Positions 55,132 to 64,000 of a DNA stretch of 64,000 nt are shown here, piece after piece. Below the pieces are notes generated by a model. The model searched no databases. It was not told where the DNA came from and saw nothing but the letters and a program-made list of their open reading frames with translations. A program made the position numbers and the translations under genes. How positions within the stretch are numbered: position 1 is the first letter of the stretch; each line of letters opens with the position of its first letter. This stretch comes from Phyllobacterium myrsinacearum. GTDB lineage: Bacteria > Pseudomonadota > Alphaproteobacteria > Rhizobiales > Rhizobiaceae. The stretch is taken from contig NZ_JACGXN010000001.1 in the NCBI RefSeq assembly GCF_014138285.1, positions 795,314 to 859,313 on the forward strand, read 5' to 3'.

Positions 55132-55177
55132 CCGGTCTCGTCCGGCCTTTTTGCGATTCCCGCAAGGCCGGTTTTTT
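55129..55177 (+). terminator. Antiterminator/terminator pair downstream of the SAM-II aptamer
   Basis: CCGGCC (55142-55147) can pair with GGCCGG (55166-55171), with TTGCG/CGCAA inside the loop, followed by TTTTTT (55172-55177): an intrinsic terminator. The same CCGGCC can instead pair with GGCCCGG (55129-55135), making an antiterminator that starts at the last bases of the aptamer. The two are exclusive. SAM binding would be expected to favour the terminator and switch metZ off. Confidence 0.75.
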
Positions 55178-55208
55178 ATTGGCCAGATTCTGGCAGATTG
55201 AGAAGACG

Positions 55209-56396
55209 ATGACCACAACCCGTAAGCTGCGCCCTGCGACACAACTCGTTCATGCCGGAACCTTGCGCTCCGGATTCGGTGAAACATCGGAAGCCCTGTT
55301 CCTCACCCAAGGCTTTGTCTACGACACGGCCGAAGCTGCTGAATCCCGCTTCAAGGGCGAAGAGCCCGGCTTTATCTATTCGCGCTACGCCAACCCGACC
55401 ACGGATATGTTCGAAAAGCGCATGTGTGCCCTTGAGGGCGCGGAAGATGCGCGCGCAACCGCTTCGGGCATGGCTGCCGTTGCCGCTTCCATCCTGTGTC
55501 AGGTCAAGGCCGGAGACCACGTCCTGGCCGCCAAAGCGCTGTTCGGCTCGTGCCGTTATATTATCGAGACCCTCCTGCCGAAATATGGTGTTGATTTTAC
55601 CCTGATCGATGGTTCGAAAGCCGAGAACTGGGAAAAGGCCATCCGTCCCAACACCAAGGCACTCTTTCTCGAGAGCCCAACCAATCCGACGCTTGAGATC
55701 GTTGATATTGCTGCGGTGGCAAAGATTGCCAACTCGGTCGGCGCCAAGCTGATCGTTGACAATGTGTTTGCGACGCCTCTGTTTCAGAAGCCACTCGAAC
55801 TCGGCGCCCATATTGTCGTTTACTCGGCAACCAAGCACATTGAAGGTCAGGGGCGGTGCCTAGGCGGCGTTATCCTTTCCGACAAGAAGTGGATCGATGA
55901 GAACCTGCATGAATATTTCCGTCATACCGGTCCGGGCCTCAGCCCATTCAATTCCTGGATCATGTTGAAGGGGCTAGAAACCTTGCCCGTGCGCGTGCGC
56001 CAGCAGACAGAAAGTGCGGCAAAGATTGCCGATTTCCTCGCCGATCATCCGGCAATTTCAAAAGTAATATACCCAGGACGCGCCGATCATCCGCAGGCTG
56101 ATATCATTGCCAAGCAGATGACGGGCGGCTCAACTCTCGTTGCGTTCGAACTGAAGGGCGGCAAGAAAGCGGCCTTTGATTTTGAAAATAGCCTGGAAGT
56201 GGTGCGGATTTCCAACAATCTCGGGGATTCGAAGAGTCTGATCACTCATCCGGCGACAACCACCCATAAAAACCTTACAGATGAAGCGCGCGCGGAACTG
56301 GGCATTTCGGATGGGCTGTTGCGCCTGTCCGTCGGCCTTGAAGATGCCGATGATCTGATCGAGGATTTTGACGCTGCCCTCAAGGCAGCCAAGTAG
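55209..56396 (+). CDS. metZ: O-succinylhomoserine sulfhydrylase
   Basis: This 395-residue PLP enzyme of the Cys/Met metabolism family makes homocysteine directly from O-succinylhomoserine and sulfide. It has SRYANPTTDMFEKRMCALEG, ARATASGMAAVAASILCQVK, the cofactor motif VDNVFATPLFQKPLELG and the PLP lysine in VYSATKHIEGQGRCLGG. The conserved end is LITHPATTTHKNLTDEARAE. I chose 55209 (MTTTRKLRPATQLVHAG) because it gives the family N-terminus. It is controlled by the SAM-II leader. MetZ rather than MetB/MetX is indicated by the GQGRCLGG loop, with moderate certainty. Confidence 0.95.
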   Translation: MTTTRKLRPATQLVHAGTLRSGFGETSEALFLTQGFVYDTAEAAESRFKGEEPGFIYSRYANPTTDMFEKRMCALEGAEDARATASGMAAVAASILCQVKAGDHVLAAKALFGSCRYIIETLLPKYGVDFTLIDGSKAENWEKAIRPNTKALFLESPTNPTLEIVDIAAVAKIANSVGAKLIVDNVFATPLFQKPLELGAHIVVYSATKHIEGQGRCLGGVILSDKKWIDENLHEYFRHTGPGLSPFNSWIMLKGLETLPVRVRQQTESAAKIADFLADHPAISKVIYPGRADHPQADIIAKQMTGGSTLVAFELKGGKKAAFDFENSLEVVRISNNLGDSKSLITHPATTTHKNLTDEARAELGISDGLLRLSVGLEDADDLIEDFDAALKAAK

Positions 56397-56409
56397 GGCA
56401 TTACCGATG

Positions 56410-56439
56410 CCGCACTGAAACCAATTTCAGTGCGGTTTT
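56410..56439 (+). terminator. metZ terminator
   Basis: CCGCACTGAAA (56410-56420) pairs with TTTCAGTGCGG (56425-56435) around CCAA, followed by TTTTGG. This is an 11-bp perfect stem 14 bases after the metZ stop. Confidence 0.85.
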
Positions 56440-56565
56440 GGTATATTTAAGTATAAATTTTGCAACAATATTGAATATTCACATTAAATTTAACCAACTT
56501 TATGTATTGCGGCGGTTGACGCGACGGCTCTGACCCGCAATATCAGCGATGAAACAAGGTTTATC

Positions 56566-56958
56566 ATGTATCGCGCTGTTACCCGTAACATTGAAGTTGT
56601 TGTAGAACCATTCTATCTGGAGGAGCAGTCCAACCCGGATGAGAATCGATATGTCTGGGGATACCGGATTACGATTGCCAATGAATCCGACGGGACCGTT
56701 CAGCTCCGTGCACGCTACTGGAAGATTACTGACGGCAACGGCCAGATCGAGGAAATCCGCGGACCGGGCGTGATTGGCGAGCAACCGGTGCTTAACCCGG
56801 GAGACTCATTCCAATATTCGTCGGGTTGCCCTTTGACAACCACATCCGGTGTCATGGTCGGGCGTTACTCCATGGAAACCGAGGCCGGAAAATTGTTCGA
56901 TATTGAAATCCCCGCTTTTTCGCTTGATTTGCCAGACCAATTGCGGACATTGAATTAA
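56566..56958 (+). CDS. apaG: ApaG / Co2+-Mg2+ efflux-type protein
   Basis: This 130-residue protein matches Apa[61 protein letters not shown] and [20 protein letters not shown]. The family has a fibronectin-type III-like fold; roles in cobalt resistance, magnesium and Ap4A metabolism have been proposed. GAAACAAGGTTTATC upstream gives an AAGG ribosome binding site. It is transcribed separately from metZ, after the terminator. Confidence 0.95.
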   Translation: MYRAVTRNIEVVVEPFYLEEQSNPDENRYVWGYRITIANESDGTVQLRARYWKITDGNGQIEEIRGPGVIGEQPVLNPGDSFQYSSGCPLTTTSGVMVGRYSMETEAGKLFDIEIPAFSLDLPDQLRTLN

Positions 56959-57036
56959 GCGCGACCGAACGGTCTCATTTTGCACCGCGCAGCGTTTCAA
57001 GCGTCACTTTGATCACATGCATGAGTACACCACCTG

Positions 57037-57345
57037 ATGACCAGCCAAACTGAAATACCTTATGTGAAGGCGCTCGCCTGTTCTGTCGTCACTTTTGCCA
57101 TCGGTGTTGGCGCACTTTTTATGGGCTATGTTCTGCCAAGCATCCAGGCAGGAAAGGCGGGTATACCGGAATTGCTGGCGCTCGCGCTTGTCCCCGGTCT
57201 CGTTGTCGGGCTATTTGCCAAACGGTCGGCAAAACCATGGCCGCTATGGCTGATCATCAGTGCGTTTCTCGTGCTGCTGATCGCCGTTACGATTGCCCAC
57301 GAGGCACTCGTTTCCTGGCGGATGGCCAACGGTATGCTGCAATAG
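57037..57345 (+). CDS. Small hypothetical membrane protein
   Basis: This 102-residue membrane protein starts MTSQTEIPYVKALACSVVTF, has three hydrophobic segments (VVTFAIGVGALFMGYVLPSI, LALALVPGLVVGLFAKRSAK, LWLIISAFLVLLIAVTIAH) and ends with a short tail. No domain is recognised. It lies 78 bases after apaG and could be co-transcribed with it. Its role is unknown. Confidence 0.7.
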   Translation: MTSQTEIPYVKALACSVVTFAIGVGALFMGYVLPSIQAGKAGIPELLALALVPGLVVGLFAKRSAKPWPLWLIISAFLVLLIAVTIAHEALVSWRMANGMLQ

Positions 57346-57387
57346 AACCTGCCGGCACGGGGTGATTTCAGAGACATCGCCAGTTGA

Positions 57388-57600
57388 TCAGGCCTTCTTG
57401 ACGAACTCAGTTCGCAGCACCAGGCCCTTGACCTGCTTGGTGTTGCACTCGACTTCACCCTCGCGGCCATTGAGACGAATGTTCCTGACCAGTGTGCCGC
57501 GCTTGATGGTTTCGGATGTTCCCTTGACCTTGAGATCCTTGATCAAAGTGACTGAATCGCCATCCTGAAGTTCATTTCCGTTGCTGTCACGCACTTCCAT
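57388..57600 (-). CDS. PhnA/YjdM-like small protein
   Basis: This 70-residue protein starts MEVRDSNGNELQDGDSVTLI, followed by KDLKVKGTSETIKRGTLVRN and RLNGREGEVECNTKQVKGLV. This is the C-terminal PhnA domain of YjdM proteins without the N-terminal zinc ribbon. The family name alkylphosphonate uptake protein PhnA is historical and no phosphonate genes are near. It starts at 57600 with TCACAAGGATTGCCCTT upstream (AAGGA). Confidence 0.9.
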   Translation of the reverse strand: MEVRDSNGNELQDGDSVTLIKDLKVKGTSETIKRGTLVRNIRLNGREGEVECNTKQVKGLVLRTEFVKKA

Positions 57601-57624
57601 AAGGGCAATCCTTGTGAGGAGTCA

Positions 57625-58635
57625 TCAGTTTTTTGGCAGGAATTCCGCGGGATCAAACTCGTAATGAGTCGAGCAGAATTCGCACGTCACACTGATCTTG
57701 CCATCTTCAATGCTGTCGGTGATCTCTTCGGCGGTAAACCCTGAAAGCACACCCGCAATCTTGTCCCGTGAGCAAGAGCAGTCGTCATTGACCGGGACAG
57801 CGTCAAACACGCGCACGCCCCGTTCATGAAACAGACGATAAAGCAGTCTCTCGGCTCCTACTTGCGGATCAGTCAGTTCCGAACTTTCAATGGTGGCAAC
57901 CAGAGCCTTTACTTCAGCCCAGTCATCATCCTCTTCAATGTCGTCTTCATCCTCATCGGCATCCGGAGCATCCCCGGCCGGCAGGTCACGCTGACGGATA
58001 CGCAATTCGGATTCCGGAAGGAACTGCACGATCAAACCACCGGCGCGCCATTGCTCGACGGGTTTGCCGTCTTCGCCACGTTCAATGAGCTTTGCTACCG
58101 AAAGGCGCAGATCCGTCGGTATCTGTTCTGACTGCCGAAAATAGGTCTTGGCAATTTCCTCCAGATTGGAGCCATCAAGCGCTACGATACCCTGATAACG
58201 CTGCGTATATTCTCCCTGATCGACGGTCAACGCCAGCGTTCCAGTGCCCATCAGCTGTTCCGGCGAGAGCTGGTTTTCAGCAATCGCCTCCGCCAGACGA
58301 TCCTCGTCATAGCGGGCATAGGCCCGCACGGAGTTCGGGGTACGGAAGTCGACGACAAGCATATCGACCGGCCCGTCGGACTGTGATTGGAAAATGAACT
58401 TGCCATCGAATTTCAATGACGTCCCCAAAAGAACAGTCAGGACAATCGCTTCTGCCAAAAGCTTCGCGACGGGTTCTGGATAGTCATGTCGGCTGAGAAT
58501 ATCATCGAGCGTTGCACCCAACTGCACGGCGCGACCGCGAGCAGCAAGCGTCTCGACCTGGAACGGGACAACGGCATCATCCCCGGCGAAGACATATTCG
58601 TCGGAGCGCTTGGTAATATCAGGCATATCAGACAC
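57625..58635 (-). CDS. hslO: Hsp33 redox-regulated holdase chaperone
   Basis: This 336-residue cytoplasmic chaperone is activated by oxidation and zinc loss. The zinc cysteines are in [18 protein letters not shown] and [19 protein letters not shown] (C-X-C and C-X2-C). The N-terminal domain has [20 protein letters not shown] and [17 protein letters not shown]. An acidic insert [17 protein letters not shown] lies between domains. The GTG at 58635 follows GAAGGAGGTCGCCCGA, a near-perfect Shine-Dalgarno that overlaps the argF end by eight bases, so GTG is the likely start rather than the ATG three codons on. Confidence 0.95.
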   Translation of the reverse strand: MSDMPDITKRSDEYVFAGDDAVVPFQVETLAARGRAVQLGATLDDILSRHDYPEPVAKLLAEAIVLTVLLGTSLKFDGKFIFQSQSDGPVDMLVVDFRTPNSVRAYARYDEDRLAEAIAENQLSPEQLMGTGTLALTVDQGEYTQRYQGIVALDGSNLEEIAKTYFRQSEQIPTDLRLSVAKLIERGEDGKPVEQWRAGGLIVQFLPESELRIRQRDLPAGDAPDADEDEDDIEEDDDWAEVKALVATIESSELTDPQVGAERLLYRLFHERGVRVFDAVPVNDDCSCSRDKIAGVLSGFTAEEITDSIEDGKISVTCEFCSTHYEFDPAEFLPKN

Positions 58636-59566
58636 TCGGGCGACCTCCTTCGAGACACCAGGCTAGAATAGCTTTTTGTGCATGCAACCGGTTTTCGGCT
58701 TCATCGAAGACTACTGAATGCGGTCCGTCAATAACTGAATCCGTTACTTCTTCACCGCGATGAGCCGGAAGGCAGTGCATGAACAACGCATCCGGATGCG
58801 CGTGCTTTATCAGGGCATCATTGACCTGATAGGGCATGAATACATTGTGACCGCGCGCGCGGCCCTCCTGTCCCATCGAAACCCACGTATCGGTGACGAT
58901 ACAATCGACGCCTTCAACTGCCGCAATCGGGTCGGATGTCAGCTTGACATTGCCACCGGCGTTCCTGGCCCAAGCAAGATATTTGCTCTCGGGCTCACTA
59001 CCGTCAGGTGTGGCAATATTGAGATTAAAATCAAAGCGTGCAGCCGCCTCCACAAGCGAATGCAGAACGTTGTTGCCATCGCCAGTCCACGCAAATGTTT
59101 TGCCCTTGACCGGACCACGATGTTCTTCGAAGGTCATGATATCGGCCATGATCTGGCACGGATGCGTGTCATCGGTCAGCGCATTAATGACAGGTACGGT
59201 GGCGTTCTCAGCCATTTCGATCAGCCGGTCGTGGGTGGTCGTGCGCATCATGATGATATCGACATAACGCGAGAGCACCTTCGCCGTGTCAGCAATGGTC
59301 TCGCTGCGGCCAAGCTGCATTTCGGAACCCGTAAGCATGATGGTTTCGCCACCGAGCTGGCGCATGCCGACATCGAAGGAAACGCGGGTACGCGTCGAGG
59401 GCTTGTCGAAAATCATCGCAAGCACCTTGCCGGCGAAAGGCTTTTCGATATTGCCTGCCTTGAGGCGGTTCTTGCGGGCGCGCGCATCGTCGAGAATTGA
59501 CCGCAATACATTAGAAGAAAGCGCCGAAATATCCGTGAAGTGACGGAGGTCCTGCTTGATTGTCAT
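58628..59566 (-). CDS. argF: Ornithine carbamoyltransferase
   Basis: This 312-residue enzyme makes citrulline from ornithine and carbamoyl phosphate. The carbamoyl-phosphate motif [15 protein letters not shown] (STRTR) and HPCQIMADI are present, with the ornithine loop [19 protein letters not shown] (HCLP). AAGGAACTGTC precedes the ATG. It lies nine bases downstream of argD and overlaps hslO, so the three are one operon, an order seen in many Hyphomicrobiales. Confidence 0.97.
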   Translation of the reverse strand: MTIKQDLRHFTDISALSSNVLRSILDDARARKNRLKAGNIEKPFAGKVLAMIFDKPSTRTRVSFDVGMRQLGGETIMLTGSEMQLGRSETIADTAKVLSRYVDIIMMRTTTHDRLIEMAENATVPVINALTDDTHPCQIMADIMTFEEHRGPVKGKTFAWTGDGNNVLHSLVEAAARFDFNLNIATPDGSEPESKYLAWARNAGGNVKLTSDPIAAVEGVDCIVTDTWVSMGQEGRARGHNVFMPYQVNDALIKHAHPDALFMHCLPAHRGEEVTDSVIDGPHSVVFDEAENRLHAQKAILAWCLEGGRPSV

Positions 59567-59575
59567 GACAGTTCC

Positions 59576-60781
59576 TTACGCGCTCTTCTGCCGGGCTGTG
59601 ACCGAAAGACGTTCGGCTGCCGCTTCAATTTTCGAAAGAGCCTCGCGCGCTTCTTCTTCCGTCACGACCAGAGGCGGAAGCAACCGCACGACATTATCGC
59701 CCGCACCCACGGTCAACAGATGCTCGTCGCGCATCGCCTGTACAAGTGCTGTGTTAGGAACGACACTCTTGATACCTATCAACAGGCCACGGCCGCGCAC
59801 CTCCGCAATCACTTCGGGATAGCGGTCGGAGATCGACGCAAGGCCCTGCTTCATGAACAGTGCAATCTGCTGAACGTGTTCGAAGAAGCCATCGGCAAGG
59901 ATAATGTCCAGCACCGCATTGCCCACAGCCATGGCGAGCGGATTGCCGCCATAGGTTGTGCCATGCACGCCTGCCGTCATGCCTTTGGCTGCTTCGGCTG
60001 TTGCCAGGCAAGCGCCCAGCGGGAAGCCGCCGCCAATACCCTTGGCAACTGCCATGATATCAGGCGTGATCCCTGACCATTCATACGCAAAAAACTTGCC
60101 CGTGCGTCCAACGCCCGACTGAACCTCGTCGAGGATCAGCAGCAGACCGTTCTCGTCGCAAATCTTGCGCAGACGGCGCAGATCTTCATCCTCTACCGGC
60201 CGTACGCCGCCCTCACCCTGAATTGGTTCGATCAGGATGGCAGCAGTCTGTGGGCCGATGGCGGCCTTCAACGCTTTTTCATCACCAAAGGGCACCTGAT
60301 CAAAACCAGACACTTTTGGTCCGAAACCTTCGAGGTATTTCTCCTGACCACCGGCAGCGATTGTTGCCAGCGTCCGGCCATGGAAGGCACCTTCAAACGT
60401 AATGATATGGAACCGTTCCGGCTGGCCATTCACATAGTGATAGCGGCGGGCGGTCTTGATCGCACATTCCAGCGCCTCCGCACCGGAATTGGTGAAGAAG
60501 ACCTTGTCGGCAAAGGTATTGTCGACAAGACGCTGGCCAAGGCGTTTCTGCCCTGGAATTTCATAAATATTGGACAGGTGCCAAAGCTTGTCGGCCTGGG
60601 CCTTCAGGGTCTCGACGAGATGCGGATGCGAGTAGCCCAGCGAATTGACGGCAATGCCGGCAGCGAAGTCGAGATAGCGTTCACCACTCTCGGTTACCAG
60701 CCACACGCCCTCTCCTCGCTCAAAGCGCAGATCCGCACGAGCAAAAGTGTCGTATAGCGGTTGCGCGTTTGCGTCCGTCAT
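59576..60781 (-). CDS. argD: Acetylornithine / succinyldiaminopimelate aminotransferase
   Basis: This 401-residue class III PLP aminotransferase acts in arginine synthesis and often also in lysine synthesis. It has [60 protein letters not shown], the cofactor Asp in [20 protein letters not shown], and the PLP lysine in [15 protein letters not shown]. Translation starts at 60781 ([17 protein letters not shown]). An intrinsic terminator lies in its leader. It is the first gene of argD-argF-hslO. Confidence 0.97.
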   Translation of the reverse strand: MTDANAQPLYDTFARADLRFERGEGVWLVTESGERYLDFAAGIAVNSLGYSHPHLVETLKAQADKLWHLSNIYEIPGQKRLGQRLVDNTFADKVFFTNSGAEALECAIKTARRYHYVNGQPERFHIITFEGAFHGRTLATIAAGGQEKYLEGFGPKVSGFDQVPFGDEKALKAAIGPQTAAILIEPIQGEGGVRPVEDEDLRRLRKICDENGLLLILDEVQSGVGRTGKFFAYEWSGITPDIMAVAKGIGGGFPLGACLATAEAAKGMTAGVHGTTYGGNPLAMAVGNAVLDIILADGFFEHVQQIALFMKQGLASISDRYPEVIAEVRGRGLLIGIKSVVPNTALVQAMRDEHLLTVGAGDNVVRLLPPLVVTEEEAREALSKIEAAAERLSVTARQKSA

Positions 60782-60851
60782 GTCGTTTCGGGCCTCCAAT
60801 ACCCTGTTTTAATCTGCTGTTTGCTAAGAAGAAACCGGCAGCGATGAAATC

Positions 60852-60874
60852 AAAAAGCCGCCCACAAGGGCGGC
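60852..60874 (-). terminator. Intrinsic terminator in the leader of argD
   Basis: On the minus strand GCCGCCC (60874-60868) pairs with GGGCGGC (60863-60857) around a TTGT loop, followed by TTTTTG. It sits 70 bases upstream of the argD start. It could be an attenuator of the argD-argF-hslO operon or the end of a separate minus-strand transcript. Confidence 0.7.
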
Positions 60875-61265
60875 CTGACACTGGTAATATCATCATTCGA
60901 ATTGCAATTGTCAAATGAACACTTCAAAAACAGACCGAGATATTACCCTTTGAACCAAGCGGTCTTTCCTCAAGTTTTTCAGAACTATAGCCGTACCGTC
61001 ATACAAAAAGCGACATGACCTCCAAGAAATGTCATTTATGTCCCGTTTCCACGCGCAAGTTGGGGAAAACCCAAAAAAGCATAGCTGCATCCCACGCCCG
61101 ACTCTTGTCACAGAGTCATCGCATATTGTAGCTTGAGAAACGGAATAGCTAGATTTCGTGCGGCGGACCTCGTCACCTGGATAGATATAGTATCTGCGAT
61201 CTGGAGCAATCCAGATGTGAGGGAAGGATTCAGCCTAGAGTCCGCACAATACGGAGCCAAGGAAC
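60875..61265. other. Intergenic region with four GANTC sites before gcrA
   Basis: This stretch holds the promoter regions of the argD operon and of gcrA. GANTC sites for CcrM methylation are at 61100-61104, 61113-61117, 61227-61231 and 61238-61242, more than the roughly one expected by chance in 170 bases. TATAGT near 61185 could be a -10 for gcrA. The open frames in it look non-coding. No RNA gene was recognised. Confidence 0.5.
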
Positions 61266-61793
61266 ATGAACTGGACAGATGAGCGCGTAGAACAGCTGAA
61301 AAAGCTTTGGGCCGAAGGCCTGAGCGCAAGCCAGATCGCAGCACAGCTGGGTGGCGTCAGCCGCAATGCGGTCATCGGGAAGGTGCACCGCCTGAAATTG
61401 TCAGGTCGTGGTAAGACAACCTCGACCCAGACGCGCAGCAAGAAAGTCAATACAACCGCTTCGAGCGGACATCGTAGCGGCGTGGCAACCTCCGTGCAGA
61501 TGACAAGCCGGGTGGTGACAAAGAGTGTCGGTGCAACCGCATTGCAGCAGGAATATTTTGCTGATGCCGTGACACAGACGGTCATGAAGCCTTCCACCGA
61601 TGTCGTTGTGCCGATTTCACGCCGGCTTGAACTGGTGCAGCTCAGCGAGCGTACCTGCAAGTGGCCCATGGGTGACCCGTTGCAGCCTGATTTCCACTTC
61701 TGTGGAAATGATGTCGGCGAAGGCGGTCCCTATTGCACGTATCATTCCCGGCTGGCCTATCAGCCAGCCTCCGATCGCCGACGCGTTCGGTAA
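61266..61793 (+). CDS. gcrA: GcrA cell cycle regulator
   Basis: This 175-residue protein starts MNWTDERVEQLKKLWAEGLS, followed by ASQIAAQLGGVSRNAVIGKV and HRLKLSGRG, the GcrA DNA-binding helix-turn-helix. The C-terminal sigma70-binding region has LVQLSERTCKWPMGDPLQPD and FCGNDVGEGGPYCTYHSRL. GcrA with sigma70 activates genes at CcrM-methylated promoters. AAGGAAC lies directly before the ATG, with GGAG further up. A strong terminator follows. Confidence 0.97.
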   Translation: MNWTDERVEQLKKLWAEGLSASQIAAQLGGVSRNAVIGKVHRLKLSGRGKTTSTQTRSKKVNTTASSGHRSGVATSVQMTSRVVTKSVGATALQQEYFADAVTQTVMKPSTDVVVPISRRLELVQLSERTCKWPMGDPLQPDFHFCGNDVGEGGPYCTYHSRLAYQPASDRRRVR

Positions 61794-61810
61794 CTAGAAT
61801 ACACTTTTGG

Positions 61811-61838
61811 AAAAAGGCGCCCTCAGGCGCCTTTTTTG
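61811..61838. terminator. Bidirectional terminator between gcrA and phoR
   Basis: AAAAAGGCGCC (61811-61821) pairs with GGCGCCTTTTTT (61826-61837) around CTCA. The flanking A-run and T-run make it effective on both strands, for convergent gcrA and phoR. Confidence 0.9.
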
Positions 61839-61845
61839 TTTGGCC

Positions 61846-63123
61846 TCATATTCGGGTCTTCTGCGAGCCGAAGGCAACCGTGAAGGATGATCCTTCCCCG
61901 ACGCGCGAGCGGACCACGAGGCGTGCACGGTGGCGCGTCAGAATGTGCTTGACGATTGCGAGACCAAGACCCGTGCCCTTCTGGGCGCGGCTTGTCTCGA
62001 TGTTAACGCGGTAAAATCGCTCGGTCAGTCGCGGTATGTGTTCTTCGGGTATGCCAGGACCAAAATCCTGAACAGTGGCCTTGATGCCCTCGCCATTGTT
62101 CTTGAGTTCCACAATGACCTTCTTGCCTGACTGGCCGTATTTACATGCGTTTTCCAGCAAGTTCTGAAAGACCTGTGTCAGTTCATCCCGGTCACCGAGA
62201 ACCATGACCGGACCGGGATCGATGTTCCGTTCAATCTCTATGTCCAGATCAGCAGCAAGCGGGCGGAGCGAATCCACCACGTGATTGAGAACTGTTGTCA
62301 GGTCTACCTGATCCTTGACGACGATGTGTGCTTTCATCTCGATGCGTGACAGAGACAGCAGATCGTCAATCAGCCGTGCCATGCGTTCAGCCTGTTTGTG
62401 CATAATCTCAAGGAAATTGTCGCGCGCGACGGCGTCGTTGCGTGCAGGACCGCGCAGCGTTTCAATGAAGCCGCTGAGTGAGGCCAGCGGTGTACGCAGT
62501 TCGTGGCTGGCATTGGCAATGAAATCCGACCGCATCCGTTCGAGCCGATGGGCTTCTGTCAGATCGCGGAACGACAACAGGTACTGCCGGTCGGGGCCGC
62601 CTTGATCAAGGCGCAAGACTGTGGCGCGATACCAGCGTTCAACCGGAACACGCTCGGAATAGTCGATCGACCCGGCCTGCGCATCTGCCATGACGGACTG
62701 AACCAAGGTCTGCATCTCCGGTGCACGAAAATGCAGGAGCAATGTCCCCCCACGCGCCAATGGACCGAACGCGGCGTTGGCAGCCGGATTCACATAAAGA
62801 ATTGTGCCTTCGTGATCGAAGATAATCAGCGGATCAGGCAATTGCGCTGCGAGCTGCTGACCGGACAAGCGAAAGATCGCCGGATCGCTTATTGGCTGAA
62901 CAGCGTTGCCATCGTCCATGCGCGGAATACTCGCGGACAGTGCGACAACGCCCAGCAGAAGAAGCATCAGAATAACAAAACTCAGCCACCAGGAAGCGCC
63001 GGAATTAAGCACAAGCGCAGTGAGAAAGGCCGCGGCGCCCAGAACGTAGCGCGCCCGGATGATCCGCTGGAGCGCTCTCTGCCGCAAACTGCGACCCTCC
63101 TGACCCGAACCCAATATGCTCAT
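61846..63123 (-). CDS. phoR: Phosphate regulon sensor histidine kinase PhoR
   Basis: This 425-residue kinase has two N-terminal TM helices ([20 protein letters not shown] and [19 protein letters not shown]), a PAS domain ([20 protein letters not shown]), HisKA with [19 protein letters not shown], and the ATPase ([38 protein letters not shown]). The family senses phosphate starvation through the Pst system and phosphorylates PhoB. CAGGGAGTTGAACGC upstream sets the start at 63123. No pst, phoU or phoB follows at its 3' end, where gcrA lies convergent; a PPK2 gene diverges at its 5' end. Confidence 0.93.
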   Translation of the reverse strand: MSILGSGQEGRSLRQRALQRIIRARYVLGAAAFLTALVLNSGASWWLSFVILMLLLLGVVALSASIPRMDDGNAVQPISDPAIFRLSGQQLAAQLPDPLIIFDHEGTILYVNPAANAAFGPLARGGTLLLHFRAPEMQTLVQSVMADAQAGSIDYSERVPVERWYRATVLRLDQGGPDRQYLLSFRDLTEAHRLERMRSDFIANASHELRTPLASLSGFIETLRGPARNDAVARDNFLEIMHKQAERMARLIDDLLSLSRIEMKAHIVVKDQVDLTTVLNHVVDSLRPLAADLDIEIERNIDPGPVMVLGDRDELTQVFQNLLENACKYGQSGKKVIVELKNNGEGIKATVQDFGPGIPEEHIPRLTERFYRVNIETSRAQKGTGLGLAIVKHILTRHRARLVVRSRVGEGSSFTVAFGSQKTRI

Positions 63124-63219
63124 GCGTTCAACTCCCTGCCCTGCCATGCTTGTCATCGACACTGGACGCCACAACGCTGTCCCAATAACATGGCTTCATG
63201 TCAATTGAGGGAGGCTGTA

Positions 63220-64000
63220 TTGGCCAAGAATTCGAAAAAGAAATCCGACCAGCCGCAGGTTGGTAAGACAACGCTTAAACTCAAGATTGATGGCAAGAAG
63301 CGCAGCTTCAATATTGATGACCCCAAATTGCCGGACTGGATTGACGACGGTGCCCTTGCATCGGGTGATTTTCCCTATACCGAGAAAATGGACAAGGACG
63401 AATACGCGAAGACCCTTGAACAGTTGCAGATTGAACTGGTCAAAATGCAGAGCTGGCTCCAGGAAACAGGCGGCCGTGTCGTGTCTGTTTTCGAGGGTCG
63501 CGATGCCGCCGGCAAGGGCGGTACCATCTTCACATTACGCCAGTACATGAACCCACGTAATGCACGCAACGTTGCCCTGCCCAAACCCAGTGAAACGGAA
63601 AGCGGGCAATGGTATTACCAGCGCTATGTCTCGCATTTTCCGACAAAGGGCGAATTCGTCACATTTGACCGCTCCTGGTACAATCGCGGCGGTGTCGAAC
63701 CTGTCATGGGTTTCTGCACACCGGAGCAGCATGAGTCCTTTCTGGAGGAAACACCGGGCTTCGAGCGGATGATCGTCGCCGATGGCATTTTCTTCTTCAA
63801 ATTCTGGCTCAACATCGGCCAGATCATGCAGTTGAAGCGCTTCCATGATCGGCGCCACAGCCCGTTGAAAAACTGGAAATTCTCACCGATGGACATTGCC
63901 GGCGCGGAAAAATGGGATGGTTACACCAAGGCACGGGATGAGATGATGGCCCGAACCCATACGGCCCATGCGCCATGGACCGTGGTCCGTTCCAATGACA
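63220..64000 (+). CDS. ppk2: Polyphosphate kinase 2 (runs off the window)
   Basis: The visible 260 residues match PPK2, which makes GTP/ATP from polyphosphate or the reverse. The P-loop is [20 protein letters not shown] near residue 90 and the lid/Walker B region has [20 protein letters not shown], followed by [29 protein letters not shown] before the TTG at 63220 is a strong ribosome binding site, so TTG is preferred to the in-frame ATG at 63190, which has none. Its position next to phoR suggests phosphate control. The C-terminus is outside the window. Confidence 0.94.
   Translation, partial: MAKNSKKKSDQPQVGKTTLKLKIDGKKRSFNIDDPKLPDWIDDGALASGDFPYTEKMDKDEYAKTLEQLQIELVKMQSWLQETGGRVVSVFEGRDAAGKGGTIFTLRQYMNPRNARNVALPKPSETESGQWYYQRYVSHFPTKGEFVTFDRSWYNRGGVEPVMGFCTPEQHESFLEETPGFERMIVADGIFFFKFWLNIGQIMQLKRFHDRRHSPLKNWKFSPMDIAGAEKWDGYTKARDEMMARTHTAHAPWTVVRSND

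Noticed and set aside
60911-61111. 66-codon minus-strand ORF upstream of argD
   Set aside because: The composition (Trp, Cys and Phe-rich) is not protein-like here and it lies in the regulatory gap upstream of the argD leader terminator.

Overview
The window looks like a chromosomal segment of an alphaproteobacterium of the order Hyphomicrobiales (Rhizobiales), probably near Phyllobacterium, Brucella/Ochrobactrum or Mesorhizobium. Evidence: a GcrA cell-cycle regulator, a 5-aminolevulinate synthase (C4 route to heme), a SAM-II riboswitch before metZ, an alpha-r14/NfeR1-like small RNA, a DUF1127 protein, UPF0262, DUF2948 and a double-length dCTP deaminase. The genus is inferred from gene content only. 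I saw no insertion sequence, integrase, CRISPR array or rRNA.

Layout. 1-3.1 kb: surface polysaccharide genes (GT4, GT2, O-antigen ligase/polymerase-like). 3.2-9.8 kb: proC, then urease ureD-A-B-C-E-F-G, interrupted by one antisense gene for an exported protein. 9.8-17 kb: flavin monooxygenase, small exported proteins, a three-hairpin anti-Shine-Dalgarno sRNA, an amidase-Dabb-glycerate kinase operon, a DUF1127 gene and a MipA-like porin. 17-24.4 kb: tRNA-Phe and a housekeeping block on the minus strand (murA, DUF2948, hisD, UPF0262, tyrosine phosphatase-like, infA, maf, yacG), then tRNA-Thr. 24.5-35 kb: GT2 plus polysaccharide deacetylase, LysR/azoR pair, MgtC-like protein, galE, hemA, an aminotransferase coupled to an AbrB-type membrane protein, and mscL. 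35-46.5 kb: a large SSS-PAS hybrid histidine kinase facing a LuxR-type response regulator, proline iminopeptidase, pyrD, ddl, MATE exporter, CAP-domain lipoprotein. 46.5-53.8 kb: an accessory-looking stretch with small ORFs, VOC proteins and a 796-residue exported beta-helix, tailspike-like protein. 53.9-64 kb: dcd, SAM-II-controlled metZ, apaG, hslO-argF-argD, gcrA, phoR and the start of a PPK2 gene.

The most interesting structure is regulatory. Two 22-nt-spaced copies of a TGCTGC..ATGCA motif lie upstream of the sRNA (12.0 kb), and near-identical copies with the same spacing lie upstream of the DUF1127 gene (15.8 kb), which implies one shared regulator. The metZ leader combines a SAM-II aptamer with mutually exclusive antiterminator and terminator hairpins. 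The beta-helix protein is the best candidate for an undescribed protein function.
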